In this document: positions 8,518 through 17,691 of the stretch, one piece after another
How the letters are laid out: the number at the start of each line of letters is the position of its first letter
Numbering within the stretch: the first letter of the stretch is position 1
Source: Paludibacteraceae bacterium
GTDB lineage: Bacteria; Bacteroidota; Bacteroidia; Bacteroidales; Paludibacteraceae
Direction: 5' to 3'
NCBI GenBank assembly: GCA_024399495.1
Contig: JAKSNY010000006.1
Coordinates: forward strand, 58,533-122,532
Length of the DNA stretch: 64,000 nt
The notes under the pieces: model-generated
Told to the model about the DNA's origin: nothing
The model's input: only the letters and a program-made list of their open reading frames with translations
Databases searched by the model: none
Translations under genes and position numbers: made by a program

Positions 8518-9378
8518 ATGGCTAGAACTAATTTTCAGGATTTACTTGACGCAGGGTGTCACTTTGGTCACCTTAAACGTAAATGGAATCCGGCAATGGC
8601 TCCTTACATTTTTATGGAGCACAATGGTATTCACATCATAGACCTTAACAAGACAGTGGCTAAGATAGACGAGGCTGCCGATGTTCTTGAGGCTATTGCT
8701 AAACAAGGTAAGAAAATTCTTTTTGTTGCCACTAAAAAACAGGCAAAAGAGATTATTGCAGAGAAGGCTTCTTCTGTTAATATGCCTTATATTACAGAGC
8801 GTTGGGCAGGTGGTATGCTTACAAACTTCACCACAATCCGAAAGGCTGTCAAAAAGATGGCTTCTATAGACAAGATGTCAACAGACGGTACTTTTGATAA
8901 CTTGTCTAAGCGTGAGAAACTACAGATTTCACGTCAGAGAGAGAAACTGGAGAAGAACCTTGGCTCTATAGCAGACCTTACACGTCTGCCAGCCGCACTG
9001 TTTGTGGTTGACGTGGTTAAGGAGCATATCGCTGTTAAGGAGGCTCTACGTTTAGGTATTCCAGTGTTTGGTATCTGTGATACTAACTCTAATCCTAACG
9101 AGATAGATTTCCCGATTCCTGCTAATGATGACGCTTCTAAATCTATAGATATAATTCTTAGTGCTATTGTAGCCGCTATTGCAGAGGGCTTGCAACAACG
9201 TAAGATGGAGAAAGAGGCTGAAGCCGCCGACAATGAGGCTGCCGATGCTCCAAAAGAGAAAAAAGGTGGTGCAGGCAAACCTGCTCGTAACCGCATTAAA
9301 CGTGGTAACGAGGGTGCTTTGAACAATGCACTTGCTGATAAGTATAAATCAGAATCAGAGAAAGAGGAGGACAAATAA
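8518..9378 (+). CDS. rpsB: 30S ribosomal protein S2 (uS2)
   Basis: A 286-residue uS2, with FQDLLDAGCHFGH and KWNPAMAPYIF at the N-terminus, KKQAKEII, ERWAGGMLTNFTTI and the PAALFVVDVVKEHIAVKEA core. The last 55 residues are a charged extension rich in Glu, Lys and Ala, longer than in E. coli (241 residues) but common in Bacteroidota. S2 binds late to the 30S platform. It is followed after 2 bases by tsf, the near-universal rpsB-tsf pair. Confidence 0.98.
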   Translation: MARTNFQDLLDAGCHFGHLKRKWNPAMAPYIFMEHNGIHIIDLNKTVAKIDEAADVLEAIAKQGKKILFVATKKQAKEIIAEKASSVNMPYITERWAGGMLTNFTTIRKAVKKMASIDKMSTDGTFDNLSKREKLQISRQREKLEKNLGSIADLTRLPAALFVVDVVKEHIAVKEALRLGIPVFGICDTNSNPNEIDFPIPANDDASKSIDIILSAIVAAIAEGLQQRKMEKEAEAADNEAADAPKEKKGGAGKPARNRIKRGNEGALNNALADKYKSESEKEEDK

Positions 9379-9380
9379 TT

Positions 9381-10202
9381 ATGGCTGTTACACTTGCTGA
9401 TATTTCCAAACTCCGTACAATGACCGGGGCTGGAATGATGGATTGCAAAAACGCCCTGACAGAGGCTCTTGGAGACTTTGAAAAGGCTATTGAGATTATA
9501 AGAAAGAAAGGTCAGGCTATTGCCGCCAAGCGTTCAGACCGTGAGGCTGCCGAGGGTTGTGTGCTTGCTGCAGACAAAGACGGTTTTGCCGCCCTTGTAG
9601 GTATTAAGTGCGAGACTGATTTTGTGGCTAAGAACGCAGACTTTATTGCTCTTACTAAGAAAATTCTGGATGCCGCTATGGAGAATAAGCCATCAAGCAT
9701 TGATGAACTTAAGAACCTTAAGATAGACGGTCGTACAGTAGCAGACCTTATTACAGAGCGTAGTGGTGTTACAGGTGAGAAAATGGAACTTGGTGCATAC
9801 GAGTTTTTAAAAGGTAACGCTGTGGCATCTTACATTCATAATGGCAATAAACTTGCTTCTCTTGTATCATTTACAGAGAGTGCAGAACGTCAGATTTTGC
9901 ACGATGTAGCAATGCAGGTTGCCGCTATGAGTCCTATTTCTGTTGACCGCAACGATGTTCCTAAAGATATTGTAGCCAAGGAACTTGAGATAGGTAGGGA
10001 GAAGGCTCGTGAGGAGGGCAAGCCAGAGGCTATTCTTGACAGGATTGCTGAGGGTCGTCTTAACAAATTCTTCCAGGAGAGCACTCTTATGGAGCAGGCT
10101 TTCATTAAGGATGCCAAGATGAGTGTTAAGCAGTACTTGCAGAACGCTTCCAAATCTCTTGCCGCTACAGGTTTCCGTAGATTTACGTTAAATCAGGAAT
10201 AA
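9381..10202 (+). CDS. tsf: Elongation factor Ts
   Basis: A 273-residue EF-Ts, the guanine-nucleotide exchange factor of EF-Tu. It has the N-terminal UBA-like region (TLADISKLRTMTGAGMMDCK), the KCETDFVAKN motif of the exchange core, and the HVAMQVAAM-like second subdomain. It is shorter than the roughly 330-residue forms seen in some Bacteroides but close to the E. coli length. It ends the ribosomal operon. Its stop codon lies inside a perfect inverted repeat (AAATCAGGAAT 10190-10200 and ATTCCTGATTT 10203-10213), with a separate terminator further on. Confidence 0.97.
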   Translation: MAVTLADISKLRTMTGAGMMDCKNALTEALGDFEKAIEIIRKKGQAIAAKRSDREAAEGCVLAADKDGFAALVGIKCETDFVAKNADFIALTKKILDAAMENKPSSIDELKNLKIDGRTVADLITERSGVTGEKMELGAYEFLKGNAVASYIHNGNKLASLVSFTESAERQILHDVAMQVAAMSPISVDRNDVPKDIVAKELEIGREKAREEGKPEAILDRIAEGRLNKFFQESTLMEQAFIKDAKMSVKQYLQNASKSLAATGFRRFTLNQE

Positions 10203-10234
10203 ATTCCTGATTTAATGCAAATATCCTATTTTAT

Positions 10235-10266
10235 AGCCCCTTACACCTAAGTGTTCGGGGCTTTTT
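10235..10266 (+). terminator. Terminator of the rplM-tsf operon
   Basis: AGCCCC (10235-10240) pairs with GGGGCT (10257-10262); the inner ACAC/GTGT extends the stem, and a T-run follows. Confidence 0.8.
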
Positions 10267-10302
10267 CGTACTTCGTACGGCGGAACGTGTCCGCTTGTCG
10301 CT

Positions 10303-10366
10303 TTGACCCCTGACTCCTGACCCTTTTTTTTTAAAAATAAATATTTGTACCCAAATATTTATTTTT
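10303..10366. repeat. Heptamer repeat followed by a 15 bp perfect hairpin
   Basis: A TGACCCC-TGACTCC-TGACCC heptamer array (about 10306-10323) is followed by AAAAATAAATATTTG (10333-10347) facing CAAATATTTATTTTT (10352-10366) across 4 bases. A -7 box TAAATTTG at 10381-10388 then serves the ligase gene. The 216-base gap holds no gene. Confidence 0.7.
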
Positions 10367-10418
10367 AAAAATATTTTTATTAAATTTGCGTTAATAATAT
10401 TGCAGTAATAGTTTTTTT

Positions 10419-12062
10419 ATGAATCATTATCTTAATTTTATAGAGCATACAATTAAGAATTATTGGGATTCTCCAGCCTTGTCAGACTATGGTACGGGCT
10501 ATTCATTGACGTATGGTCAGATGGCTCAAAAGATTGCGGCTCTGCATATTATGTTTGAGGCGGCTGGAATCAAGAAGGGTGACAAAATTGCCCTGTGTGG
10601 CAGAAATTCCGCTAATTGGGCTGTGTGCTTTATGGCTATTACCACATACGAGGCGGTGGCTGTGTCCATATTGGCAGAGTTCTCAGCAGAGAGTGTACAC
10701 TCTCTTGTAAACCACTCTGATGCAAAACTGTTTATGGTGGGTGATATGGTTTATAAGAACCTTGACCCTAAGGCTATGCCTAACCTTACAGGTATTGTAT
10801 GTATTCAGAATTTTGATGTGCTTAGTTCAGATAATGAGGCACTGAAAAAGGCGTGCAAGAATTTGGATATTGTTTTTGCAGAAAAATATGCTGACGGTTT
10901 TGGTCCTGTAGATGTAAACTATCCTAAGGATAATTGGGACAAGCCTGCACTTATAAACTACACATCGGGTACTACAAGTGACCCTAAAGGGGTGGTGCTC
11001 TCTTATAAAGCCATATCTTCTAATATTCAGTTTGGTCAGGACGGCATTGCAAATCAGCCAGGTTGGTCTATGGTGTCAATGCTTCCGCTTGCACACATGT
11101 TTGGCTTGGCGTTTGAACTGCTTTACCAGCTTGCAGGTGGGTGTCATGTGTATTTCTTGGGTAAGACCCCATCGCCGCAGGTGCTTATGAAGGCGTTTGC
11201 CGATGTTCACCCTTACATGGTGCTTACTGTGCCTCTTGTAATTGAAAAGATTTTCCAAAAAGCCATTTTTCCTATGATTAACAAGCCTATGGTTAAGGCT
11301 CTTTGGTACACTCCTGGTGTTAATATTCCGCTTAGGCGTAAGGTGCACGATGGCATTATGAATAAATTTGGCGGTAATCTAAAGTACCTTATTATAGGTG
11401 GTGCCGCTCTTAACCACGATGTGGAGAAGTGCCTGAAACAGATAGAGTTCCCTTACACTGTGGGCTACGGTATGACTGAGTGTGGTCCTATTCTTGGGTA
11501 TGAGCATTGGTCTAAGTTTAAGGAGCGCTCTTGTGGAAAGGCTGTTGACCGTATGCAGGTGGCTGTGGATAGTCCTAATCAGCGTAAGGTTGTGGGTGAG
11601 ATTCTTGTTAAGGGTGATAATCTTATGACTGAGTATTATAAGAACCCCGATGCCACCAAGGCTGTGTTTACAGAGGACGGGTGGCTGCGTACAGGAGACC
11701 TTGGCATTATAGACCGTGATGGCAACATATTTATACGTGGACGTAATAAGAGTGTTATTATAGGTGCATCGGGTCAGAATATATATCCTGAGGAGATTGA
11801 GGGCAAGCTTAACAATATGCCTGGTGTTAGTGAGAGTATTGTGGTGGATAGGGCAGGCAAGCTTACAGCCCTTATATTCCCCGATTTAAAGGCTATTCAG
11901 GAGGAACTTGCCACCAAATCCATTGATGACATTCTTGAAAACATAAAGTTGCAGGTAAACCGCATGATTCCTGCTTTTTGCCGCCTCTCTTCTGTGGAGA
12001 AGGTTGATAAGGAGTTTGAAAAGACCCCTAAACGCAGTATCAAGAGATTTTTATATAAGTAA
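10419..12062 (+). CDS. AMP-forming acyl-CoA synthetase / long-chain fatty acid-CoA ligase
   Basis: A 547-residue ANL-superfamily enzyme that activates a carboxylic acid to an acyl-adenylate and then to acyl-CoA. The P-loop-like AMP motif [12 protein letters not shown] lies near residue 180, the GYGMTECGP motif near 350, and [18 protein letters not shown] near 428, with the hinge and the C-terminal catalytic lysine region ([12 protein letters not shown]) present. Long-chain fatty acids are the likely substrates by family resemblance, probably for recycling membrane or host lipids. It is followed by fumarase after 5 bases, so the two are probably cotranscribed. Substrate specificity is not readable. 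Confidence 0.9.
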   Translation: MNHYLNFIEHTIKNYWDSPALSDYGTGYSLTYGQMAQKIAALHIMFEAAGIKKGDKIALCGRNSANWAVCFMAITTYEAVAVSILAEFSAESVHSLVNHSDAKLFMVGDMVYKNLDPKAMPNLTGIVCIQNFDVLSSDNEALKKACKNLDIVFAEKYADGFGPVDVNYPKDNWDKPALINYTSGTTSDPKGVVLSYKAISSNIQFGQDGIANQPGWSMVSMLPLAHMFGLAFELLYQLAGGCHVYFLGKTPSPQVLMKAFADVHPYMVLTVPLVIEKIFQKAIFPMINKPMVKALWYTPGVNIPLRRKVHDGIMNKFGGNLKYLIIGGAALNHDVEKCLKQIEFPYTVGYGMTECGPILGYEHWSKFKERSCGKAVDRMQVAVDSPNQRKVVGEILVKGDNLMTEYYKNPDATKAVFTEDGWLRTGDLGIIDRDGNIFIRGRNKSVIIGASGQNIYPEEIEGKLNNMPGVSESIVVDRAGKLTALIFPDLKAIQEELATKSIDDILENIKLQVNRMIPAFCRLSSVEKVDKEFEKTPKRSIKRFLYK

Positions 12063-12067
12063 AATAT

Positions 12068-13681
12068 ATGGCTACAGAGTTTCATTATCAGGTTCCCTTT
12101 CCTATAGGAGAGGATACCACAGAGTATTATCTGCTTACAAAAGATTATGTCAGTGTAAGCGAGTTTGAGGGTAAACCTATTCTTAAGGTTGCAAAAGAGG
12201 GTCTTACGGCTATGGCGAATGCCGCTTTCCGCGATGTTTCATTCCTGCTTCGCAGGGCACATAATGAGCAGGTTGCCAAGATTTTAAATGACCCTGAGGC
12301 ATCTGAGAACGATAAGTATGTGGCTCTTACTTTCCTGCGTAACGCCGATGTGGCATCTAAAGGTAAACTTCCGCTTTGCCAGGATACGGGTACCGCCATT
12401 ATTCATGGTGAGAAGGGTCAGCAGGTTTGGACTGGTTACTGTGATGAGGAAGCCCTTTCACTTGGTGTGTTCAAGACTTACACAGAGGAAAATCTGCGTT
12501 ACTCTCAGAATGCTCCGCTTGATATGTACAAGGAGGTTAACACTAAGTGCAATTTGCCGGCACAGATAGATATAGAGGCTACAGAGGGTATGGAGTACCG
12601 TTTCCTTTGTGTTACAAAGGGTGGTGGTAGTGCGAATAAGTCTTACTTGTTTCAGGAGACTAAGGCTCTTCTCACCCATGAGAAGCTTGTTCCGTTCCTT
12701 GTAGAGAAGGTTAAGACTCTTGGAACAGCCGCTTGCCCACCATATCATATCGCATTTGTAATAGGAGGTACATCGGCAGAGAAAAACCTGCTTACAGTTA
12801 AGCTTGCTTCCACTCACTACTACGATTCATTGCCTACATCGGGTAATGAGTACGGACGTGCTTTCCGCGATGTTGAACTTGAGAAGAAGGTTCTTGAAGA
12901 GGCTTGGAAGATTGGGCTTGGCGCACAGTTCGGTGGCAAATATCTTGCCCACGATGTCCGCATAATACGTCTGCCACGTCACGGTGCATCGTGTCCTGTA
13001 GGTATGGGTGTAAGTTGCTCTGCAGACCGTAACATTAAATGTAAGATAAACAAAGACGGTATTTGGATTGAGAAGATGGATGACAATCCTTCATCACTTA
13101 TACCAGAGGCACTACGTAACGCTGGTGAGGGTGATGCCGTTAAGGTTGACCTTAACCGCCCTATGGCTGAGATTCTTGCACAACTTGACAAGTATCCTGT
13201 ATCAACCCGTCTTTCACTTAACGGAACCATAATAGTAGGTAGGGATATTGCTCACGCTAAACTTAAAGAGCGTCTTGACCGTGGTGAGGGTCTGCCTCAG
13301 TACATTAAAGACCACCCAATATACTATGCAGGTCCTGCCAAGACTCCTGCTGGTATGGCTTGCGGTAGTATGGGACCAACAACTGCTAACCGTATGGACC
13401 CATACGTGGATTTGTTCCAAAAGAATGGTGGCAGTATGATTATGCTTGCAAAGGGCAACCGCTCTCAGATTGTTACTGATGCCTGCAAGGCTAACGGTGG
13501 TTTCTATCTTGGCTCTATAGGTGGTCCAGCCGCAATTCTTGCCCAAAACAACATTAAGAGCATTGAGTGCGTTGAGTACCCTGAACTTGGTATGGAGGCC
13601 ATCTGGAAAATAGAGGTGGTTGACTTCCCTGCGTTCATTCTTGTTGACAACAAGGGGAATGATTTTTTCAAAAAACTTTAG
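12068..13681 (+). CDS. Class I fumarate hydratase ([4Fe-4S])
   Basis: A 537-residue class I fumarase, which interconverts fumarate and (S)-malate in the reductive branch of the citric acid cycle used by Bacteroidales to make succinate. Typical features are LCQDTGTAI near residue 103, the [10 protein letters not shown] segment, [22 protein letters not shown] and [23 protein letters not shown] in the C-terminal part, with cysteines available for the oxygen-sensitive cluster. The length is normal and both the N-terminal and C-terminal domains are fused, as in FumA/FumB. It follows the acyl-CoA ligase closely. Confidence 0.95.
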   Translation: MATEFHYQVPFPIGEDTTEYYLLTKDYVSVSEFEGKPILKVAKEGLTAMANAAFRDVSFLLRRAHNEQVAKILNDPEASENDKYVALTFLRNADVASKGKLPLCQDTGTAIIHGEKGQQVWTGYCDEEALSLGVFKTYTEENLRYSQNAPLDMYKEVNTKCNLPAQIDIEATEGMEYRFLCVTKGGGSANKSYLFQETKALLTHEKLVPFLVEKVKTLGTAACPPYHIAFVIGGTSAEKNLLTVKLASTHYYDSLPTSGNEYGRAFRDVELEKKVLEEAWKIGLGAQFGGKYLAHDVRIIRLPRHGASCPVGMGVSCSADRNIKCKINKDGIWIEKMDDNPSSLIPEALRNAGEGDAVKVDLNRPMAEILAQLDKYPVSTRLSLNGTIIVGRDIAHAKLKERLDRGEGLPQYIKDHPIYYAGPAKTPAGMACGSMGPTTANRMDPYVDLFQKNGGSMIMLAKGNRSQIVTDACKANGGFYLGSIGGPAAILAQNNIKSIECVEYPELGMEAIWKIEVVDFPAFILVDNKGNDFFKKL

Positions 13682-13697
13682 CATTAAGATATTTGAA

Positions 13698-13840
13698 ATA
13701 ATGAATGTACCCTATGTAGAGGACTATAGCCCATCTGTGAAGGGCTATAGCCCCTCCCATATAGGTCTGTGACCTATATGGGTCCCTCCCCCTGTACGTC
13801 CGCGGGGGTGCGGACGCCTCTTATAGGGTACATTCATTAT
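13698..13840. repeat. Three-hairpin element with 18 bp perfect outer inverted repeat (copy b)
   Basis: ATAATGAATGTACCCTAT (13698-13715) is the exact reverse complement of 13823-13840. Enclosed are three separate perfect hairpins: CTATAGCCC/GGGCTATAG (13724-13750), CCCATATAGGT/ACCTATATGGG (13756-13782) and GTCCGC/GCGGAC (13798-13815). The whole reads as a four-way cloverleaf of 143 bases. Its right end overlaps the first possible tsaE start codon (13839). It is the clearest of four elements with this plan in the window. Confidence 0.85.
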
Positions 13841-14255
13841 GAATATTGTTATGAAATTATTTTTGAATAATCTGGAGAAGAGTGCAGCAGAGTTCTTAAA
13901 TGAACTTGGTGAGCGTCGCATCGTGGCGTTCTACGGCTCAATGGGTGCGGGCAAGACCACATTCATTAAGGCTATATGCAATGTACTTGGTGTTACTGAT
14001 ACTGTAAACAGCCCCACATTTGCCATTGTGAATGAATACCTTGCGGCAGACGGCAGTAATATCTATCATTTTGATTTTTACCGCATTAAGAAAATAGAGG
14101 AGGCTTTTGATTTTGGGTATGAGAACTATTTTTACAGTGGCTCCTACTGCTTTATAGAGTGGCCTGAACTTATAGAGGAACTTCTACCCGATGACGTAGT
14201 CCGAGTCCACATCGCCGAAACCACTGATGGTAATAGAGAACTTACTTACTTATGA
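13839..14255 (+). CDS. tsaE: tRNA threonylcarbamoyladenosine biosynthesis ATPase TsaE
   Basis: A 138-residue P-loop ATPase of the t6A pathway, which with TsaB and TsaD modifies A37 of ANN-decoding tRNAs. The Walker A motif GSMGAGKTTF is near residue 33, SPTFAIVNEY near 60 and the family motif HFDFYRI near 76, with WPE near 110. The start is uncertain: ATG 13839 lies inside the outer arm of the inverted repeat, and ATG 13851 (MKLFLNN) is just outside it; the second fits the family better. The stop overlaps the next gene by four bases (ATGA). Confidence 0.94.
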   Translation: MNIVMKLFLNNLEKSAAEFLNELGERRIVAFYGSMGAGKTTFIKAICNVLGVTDTVNSPTFAIVNEYLAADGSNIYHFDFYRIKKIEEAFDFGYENYFYSGSYCFIEWPELIEELLPDDVVRVHIAETTDGNRELTYL

Positions 14256-14446
14256 TTATTCAAACATTCACATCGTTGATAGAGGCTCAAAGAGCCCTTC
14301 AATTTCTACAGCAAGCGGGTATAAACTGTTATCTGACAGATGAGATTATGGGCAGCACCTTTACCGTAGGGGTTGGTGGTGTGAAACTTAATGTAGATGA
14401 GGCTGACGCCACAGAAGCCCAGGCACTACTCTCTGCGATGAAATAA
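14252..14446 (+). CDS. Small DUF2007-like putative signal-transducing protein
   Basis: A 64-residue protein with the ferredoxin-like pattern of DUF2007: an N-terminal 'VQTFTSLIEAQRALQFLQQAGINCYLTDE' type segment followed by a short strand repeat and a VDEADA motif. Its function is not known. It overlaps the tsaE stop by 4 bases and is likely translationally coupled to it. Confidence 0.7.
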   Translation: MIIQTFTSLIEAQRALQFLQQAGINCYLTDEIMGSTFTVGVGGVKLNVDEADATEAQALLSAMK

Positions 14447-14505
14447 AATTATTTGAAATAAATTTATTTGAAATATTTTTATTTGAAATATTTTTATTTG
14501 AAATA
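14446..14505. repeat. Four tandem 15 bp repeats (A/T-TTTATTTGAAATA type)
   Basis: Units at 14446-14460, 14461-14475, 14476-14490 and 14491-14505, the last two identical. A degenerate fifth unit leads into a -7 box TATATTTG at 14513-14520. Each unit carries TTTG, so copy number could change the spacing of a -33 box for the ATPase gene at 14534. Confidence 0.8.
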
Positions 14506-14533
14506 AAATTATTATATTTGCAGCAGAAATAAA

Positions 14534-15670
14534 ATGTATATTGCTATGGAAACTCCCTTTATATATGGCAAAATTGCTGACGGTATGGATTTTACAGACC
14601 GTATATGCGAGACAGAACTGCTTGTAAACAATTTTAAAGGACTGATTAACACCATAATAATATCTCCCAGACGTTGGGGTAAGACTTCTCTCGTTAATAA
14701 GGCATTGCGTGAAATTGAGGCAGACAAAAAATACATTTCAGTAAACATTGATACATTCAACTGTAAGACAGAAACAGAGTTTTATAATATGTTTGCCTCT
14801 GCCATATTAAAAGCTACTACATCAAAGGTGGAGGAGTTTGTTTCTTCTGCAAAAAAATATTTAGGGAATTTTTTTCCTAAAATATCTTTGGGAGATGGTA
14901 TCAGTAATGTGGAGTTATCTTTGGGTATTGATTTTAATAAGGAAAAACTATCTGTAGATGAGATTCTTGACTTGCCTCAAAAAATTGCAGTAGAGAGAAA
15001 AAAGAAACTTATAGTCTGTATAGATGAGTTTCAGAATATCTGTCTATACCCCGATTCTGTTGATTTTCAAAAGAAACTAAGGTCTCATTGGCAAAAACAT
15101 ACATCGGTGTGCTATTGTCTGTATGGTAGCAAACGTCACATGTTAATGGATATTTTTGGAGAATATTCAAATCCATTCTATAAATTTGGGGATATAGTTT
15201 TTCTTGAAAAGATTAAGGAACCTGATTGGATTGACTTTATAGTGTCCACATTCAGACGTACAGGCAAAACAATATCAAAAGAGTGTGCTAAATATATAGC
15301 AAATTTGACGGATTGTCATCCATATTATGTACAGCAACTTGCCCAACAATCGTGGCTCAGGACAGAAAAAGAGTGCTCAAAAGAGATAGTTGAGGGGGCT
15401 TTTACAGGCATAGTAGGGCAACTTAACCTTTTGTTCTGTAATTTATTAGATTCTTTGGTGGTTAAACAAATCAATTTCTTGAAGGCGGTCAATAACGGAG
15501 AGGAGGCATTTTCATCAAAAAATGTGCTGGAACGCTATGACCTTGGCACATCTGCTAATATTAAGATTCTTAAAGAGGCTCTTTTAAAGAAGGAACTTAT
15601 TGACATTCTGCCATCGGGTAAGATTGTTCTTCAAGACCCGATGTTTGCTTATTGGCTAAAAAATCAGTAA
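14534..15670 (+). CDS. AAA+ ATPase (archaeal-type ATPase family)
   Basis: A 378-residue ATPase with Walker A (SPRRWGKTSL, about residues 37-46) and Walker B (LIVCIDEFQ, about 155-163), then a helical sensor region and a winged-helix C-terminus (residues about 300-378). Unlike the protein at the left edge it has no nuclease domain at its end. These ATPases are frequent accessory genes in Bacteroidales without assigned function. ATG 14534 and ATG 14546 are both possible; the second (METPFIYGK) matches relatives better. It lies directly behind the 15 bp tandem repeats. Confidence 0.8.
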   Translation: MYIAMETPFIYGKIADGMDFTDRICETELLVNNFKGLINTIIISPRRWGKTSLVNKALREIEADKKYISVNIDTFNCKTETEFYNMFASAILKATTSKVEEFVSSAKKYLGNFFPKISLGDGISNVELSLGIDFNKEKLSVDEILDLPQKIAVERKKKLIVCIDEFQNICLYPDSVDFQKKLRSHWQKHTSVCYCLYGSKRHMLMDIFGEYSNPFYKFGDIVFLEKIKEPDWIDFIVSTFRRTGKTISKECAKYIANLTDCHPYYVQQLAQQSWLRTEKECSKEIVEGAFTGIVGQLNLLFCNLLDSLVVKQINFLKAVNNGEEAFSSKNVLERYDLGTSANIKILKEALLKKELIDILPSGKIVLQDPMFAYWLKNQ

Positions 15671-15680
15671 TTTTACCCCG

Positions 15681-16511
15681 ATGACAAAGAAACAGGAAAT
15701 ACAGATATTTGATGAGAAGAGAGTCCGCACCGTTTGGGATAGCGAACAGGAGAAATGGTACTTCTCAGTGGTGGATGTTTGCGGTGTGCTGACAGATACA
15801 GCAGATTACCAAACATCACGTAAATATTGGAATAAACTAAAGCAACGACTTACGGAAGAAGGCTGTGAACCGGTGACAATTTGTCACCAGTTGAAACTGC
15901 CCGCCGCAGATGGCAAGATGCGTATGACCGATGTTGGCGATACAGAGCAGATTTTCCGCATTATCCAATCCATACCATCACGTAAAGCTGAGCCATTTAA
16001 GCAGTGGATGGCACAAGTGGCATCACAACGTATTGACCAACTGCAAGACCCTGAACTAAGCATAGACCAGGCAATAGCAGACTATAAACGCCTTGGTTAT
16101 AGTGACAAATGGATAAACAGCCGTATAAAAAGCATTGAGGTAAGAAAGGAACTGACCGATGAATGGCAGAGGGCTGGCATACAGGAGGGGCAGCAATTTG
16201 CATCACTTACCGATATTATTACTAAAGAGTGGTCAGGAATGACTACCCGTCAATACAAACAGTACAAGGGATTGAAGAAAGAGAACCTGCGAGACAATAT
16301 GACCAATGTGGAATTGGCTCTTAATATGCTTGCCGAGGCTTCTACTGCGGAGATTTCAAAACAAAGGAATCCCAAAGGCTTGAAAGAGAGCCAGATTGTG
16401 GCAAAGGAGGGTGGCAGCGTTGCCAAAGCAGCCCGCAAACAACTTGAAAGCAAAACAGGCACATCAGCCATCTCATCAAACAAAGCAAGTGACTATTTGC
16501 TACCTGAATAG
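15681..16511 (+). CDS. BRO-N domain protein (phage antirepressor-like)
   Basis: A 276-residue protein. The N-terminal 120 residues fit the BRO-N fold (IQIFDEKRVRTVWD, WYFSVVDVCGVLTD, the MTDVGDTEQIFRIIQSIPS turn and FKQWMAQVASQRI). The remainder is charged and helical and ends KASDYLLPE, as in DinD-like chromosomal copies. BRO-N proteins bind DNA and are usually phage antirepressors, but chromosomal forms are widespread. It starts 10 bases after the ATPase, and its 3' end overlaps the convergent fthC-type gene by 12 bases. Confidence 0.85.
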   Translation: MTKKQEIQIFDEKRVRTVWDSEQEKWYFSVVDVCGVLTDTADYQTSRKYWNKLKQRLTEEGCEPVTICHQLKLPAADGKMRMTDVGDTEQIFRIIQSIPSRKAEPFKQWMAQVASQRIDQLQDPELSIDQAIADYKRLGYSDKWINSRIKSIEVRKELTDEWQRAGIQEGQQFASLTDIITKEWSGMTTRQYKQYKGLKKENLRDNMTNVELALNMLAEASTAEISKQRNPKGLKESQIVAKEGGSVAKAARKQLESKTGTSAISSNKASDYLLPE

Positions 16512-17027
16512 CACACAATCCATCTTAACATCGTGGGGTTCAGCGGTTTCCCCGATGGCTGGCTCAATCTGGCAACTAAAGCATACACCAATTTTGTAGC
16601 AGGCTGCACCGTTTAAAAGGCGGTCATAGTAGCCTTTGCCACGCCCAAGACGGTATCCATCGGCGGTAAAGCCTACGCCGGGCACTATGACAAGGTCAAT
16701 ATCATTTATGGAAACGTAGTCTGAGCCTACGGGCTCACTAATGTTATATGCTCCCCTACGCTGTTCCTCTGTGTAAGGGAGTATTTTTATATCATCGCCA
16801 CAAACTACAGGCATAAAAAACCGCTTCACAGCCTTGAACCGCTCTAATATAGGCAAAACGTCTATCTCATCAGGTAGAGGATTGTAAATCAAAACTTTAT
16901 TTGCAGAGACAAAATGTGGCTCAGCAGATATGGCAGCAAGCAGTTGTACAGCTTCAGCCGTACGTTCCTCTTTGCTCATTGCCTTAACACGAGACTTAAT
17001 AATTGTTCTTATCTCTTTTTTGTTCAT
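16500..17027 (-). CDS. 5-formyltetrahydrofolate cyclo-ligase
   Basis: A 175-residue MTHFS, which converts 5-formyl-THF to 5,10-methenyl-THF with ATP. Visible signatures are the N-terminal KKEIRTIIKSRVKAMS helix and the nucleotide/folate motifs DLVIVPGVGFTADGYRLGRGKGYYDRLL near residues 111-138. Length and order are normal. It overlaps the BRO-N gene at its 3' end and is preceded by the 194-residue protein after 12 bases, so both are probably one transcript. Confidence 0.93.
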   Translation of the reverse strand: MNKKEIRTIIKSRVKAMSKEERTAEAVQLLAAISAEPHFVSANKVLIYNPLPDEIDVLPILERFKAVKRFFMPVVCGDDIKILPYTEEQRRGAYNISEPVGSDYVSINDIDLVIVPGVGFTADGYRLGRGKGYYDRLLNGAACYKIGVCFSCQIEPAIGETAEPHDVKMDCVLFR

Positions 17028-17039
17028 GTATATAGGTAT

Positions 17040-17624
17040 CTAAAGTAATTCCGCAACTGTGAGACCGCTGTGCATTCCAACGCAATAGCGAGCGTCTTCT
17101 GTACCATCGGGGTGTGTAAGGCTATCTACATATAGAGGTTCGCCTACAGTAAACGCACGGCAAAAGAATGTGTCGCCATTGTTCCAGGAGGCGTTCTCGT
17201 TAGACTCAATAATGAATTTGAAATCCCCCATATAGACAAGTGTGGTTACTCTATCGGGGAGCCACGCTATGCGTACTCTGTCTCCCTCTTTTAGATTTTG
17301 TACTATTATTGAAGGTTTTATAGGCAACCCCGATTCCTCTCGTATAGCGACTTTTTCTGCTTTTAGAAATTCATTCCAACAACTGTATCCTACATAGTTT
17401 GCAAGCAGGTCAAGGGTACTATGGCGTATGGATTTGTATTTTTTCAGGTAGCCCCATAAACGCATAAGGGTATATTCGTTAAGTTGTCCGTCAATAGCAC
17501 TGTTTATGTGTGTTGTAAGCGTAATAAAATCAGACGGGGCGGCTGGTTTTATTCCCTCACGCTCCTCAACCCTGCGTTTTAATAGTTCTAATTCAGGGCG
17601 ATGGCTCTCAACTGATGATTTCAT
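17040..17624 (-). CDS. Hypothetical protein with helical N-terminal domain
   Basis: A 194-residue protein conserved in style with Bacteroidales regulators but not recognised. The first half is helical (LLKRRVEEREG, then LNEYTLMRLWGYLKKYKSI and LDLLANYVGYSCWNEFL) and resembles a tandem helix-turn-helix; the second half is a beta-rich domain with 'EGDRVRIAWLPDR' and 'SLTHPDG'. I prefer the ATG at 17624 over 17651, because an AAAGGAG site lies upstream of it, unusual in this genome. It lies upstream of the folate gene on the same strand. Confidence 0.55.
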   Translation of the reverse strand: MKSSVESHRPELELLKRRVEEREGIKPAAPSDFITLTTHINSAIDGQLNEYTLMRLWGYLKKYKSIRHSTLDLLANYVGYSCWNEFLKAEKVAIREESGLPIKPSIIVQNLKEGDRVRIAWLPDRVTTLVYMGDFKFIIESNENASWNNGDTFFCRAFTVGEPLYVDSLTHPDGTEDARYCVGMHSGLTVAELL

Positions 17625-17691
17625 GTGTTTTATAGCTCCTTTATTTCCCATACAAAAATAGTGCTACGATGTTATATGTGTCAAGTGCTTG

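Noticed and set aside
14446-14505. CRISPR-like repeat
   Set aside because: 15 bp units directly adjoining, no spacers.
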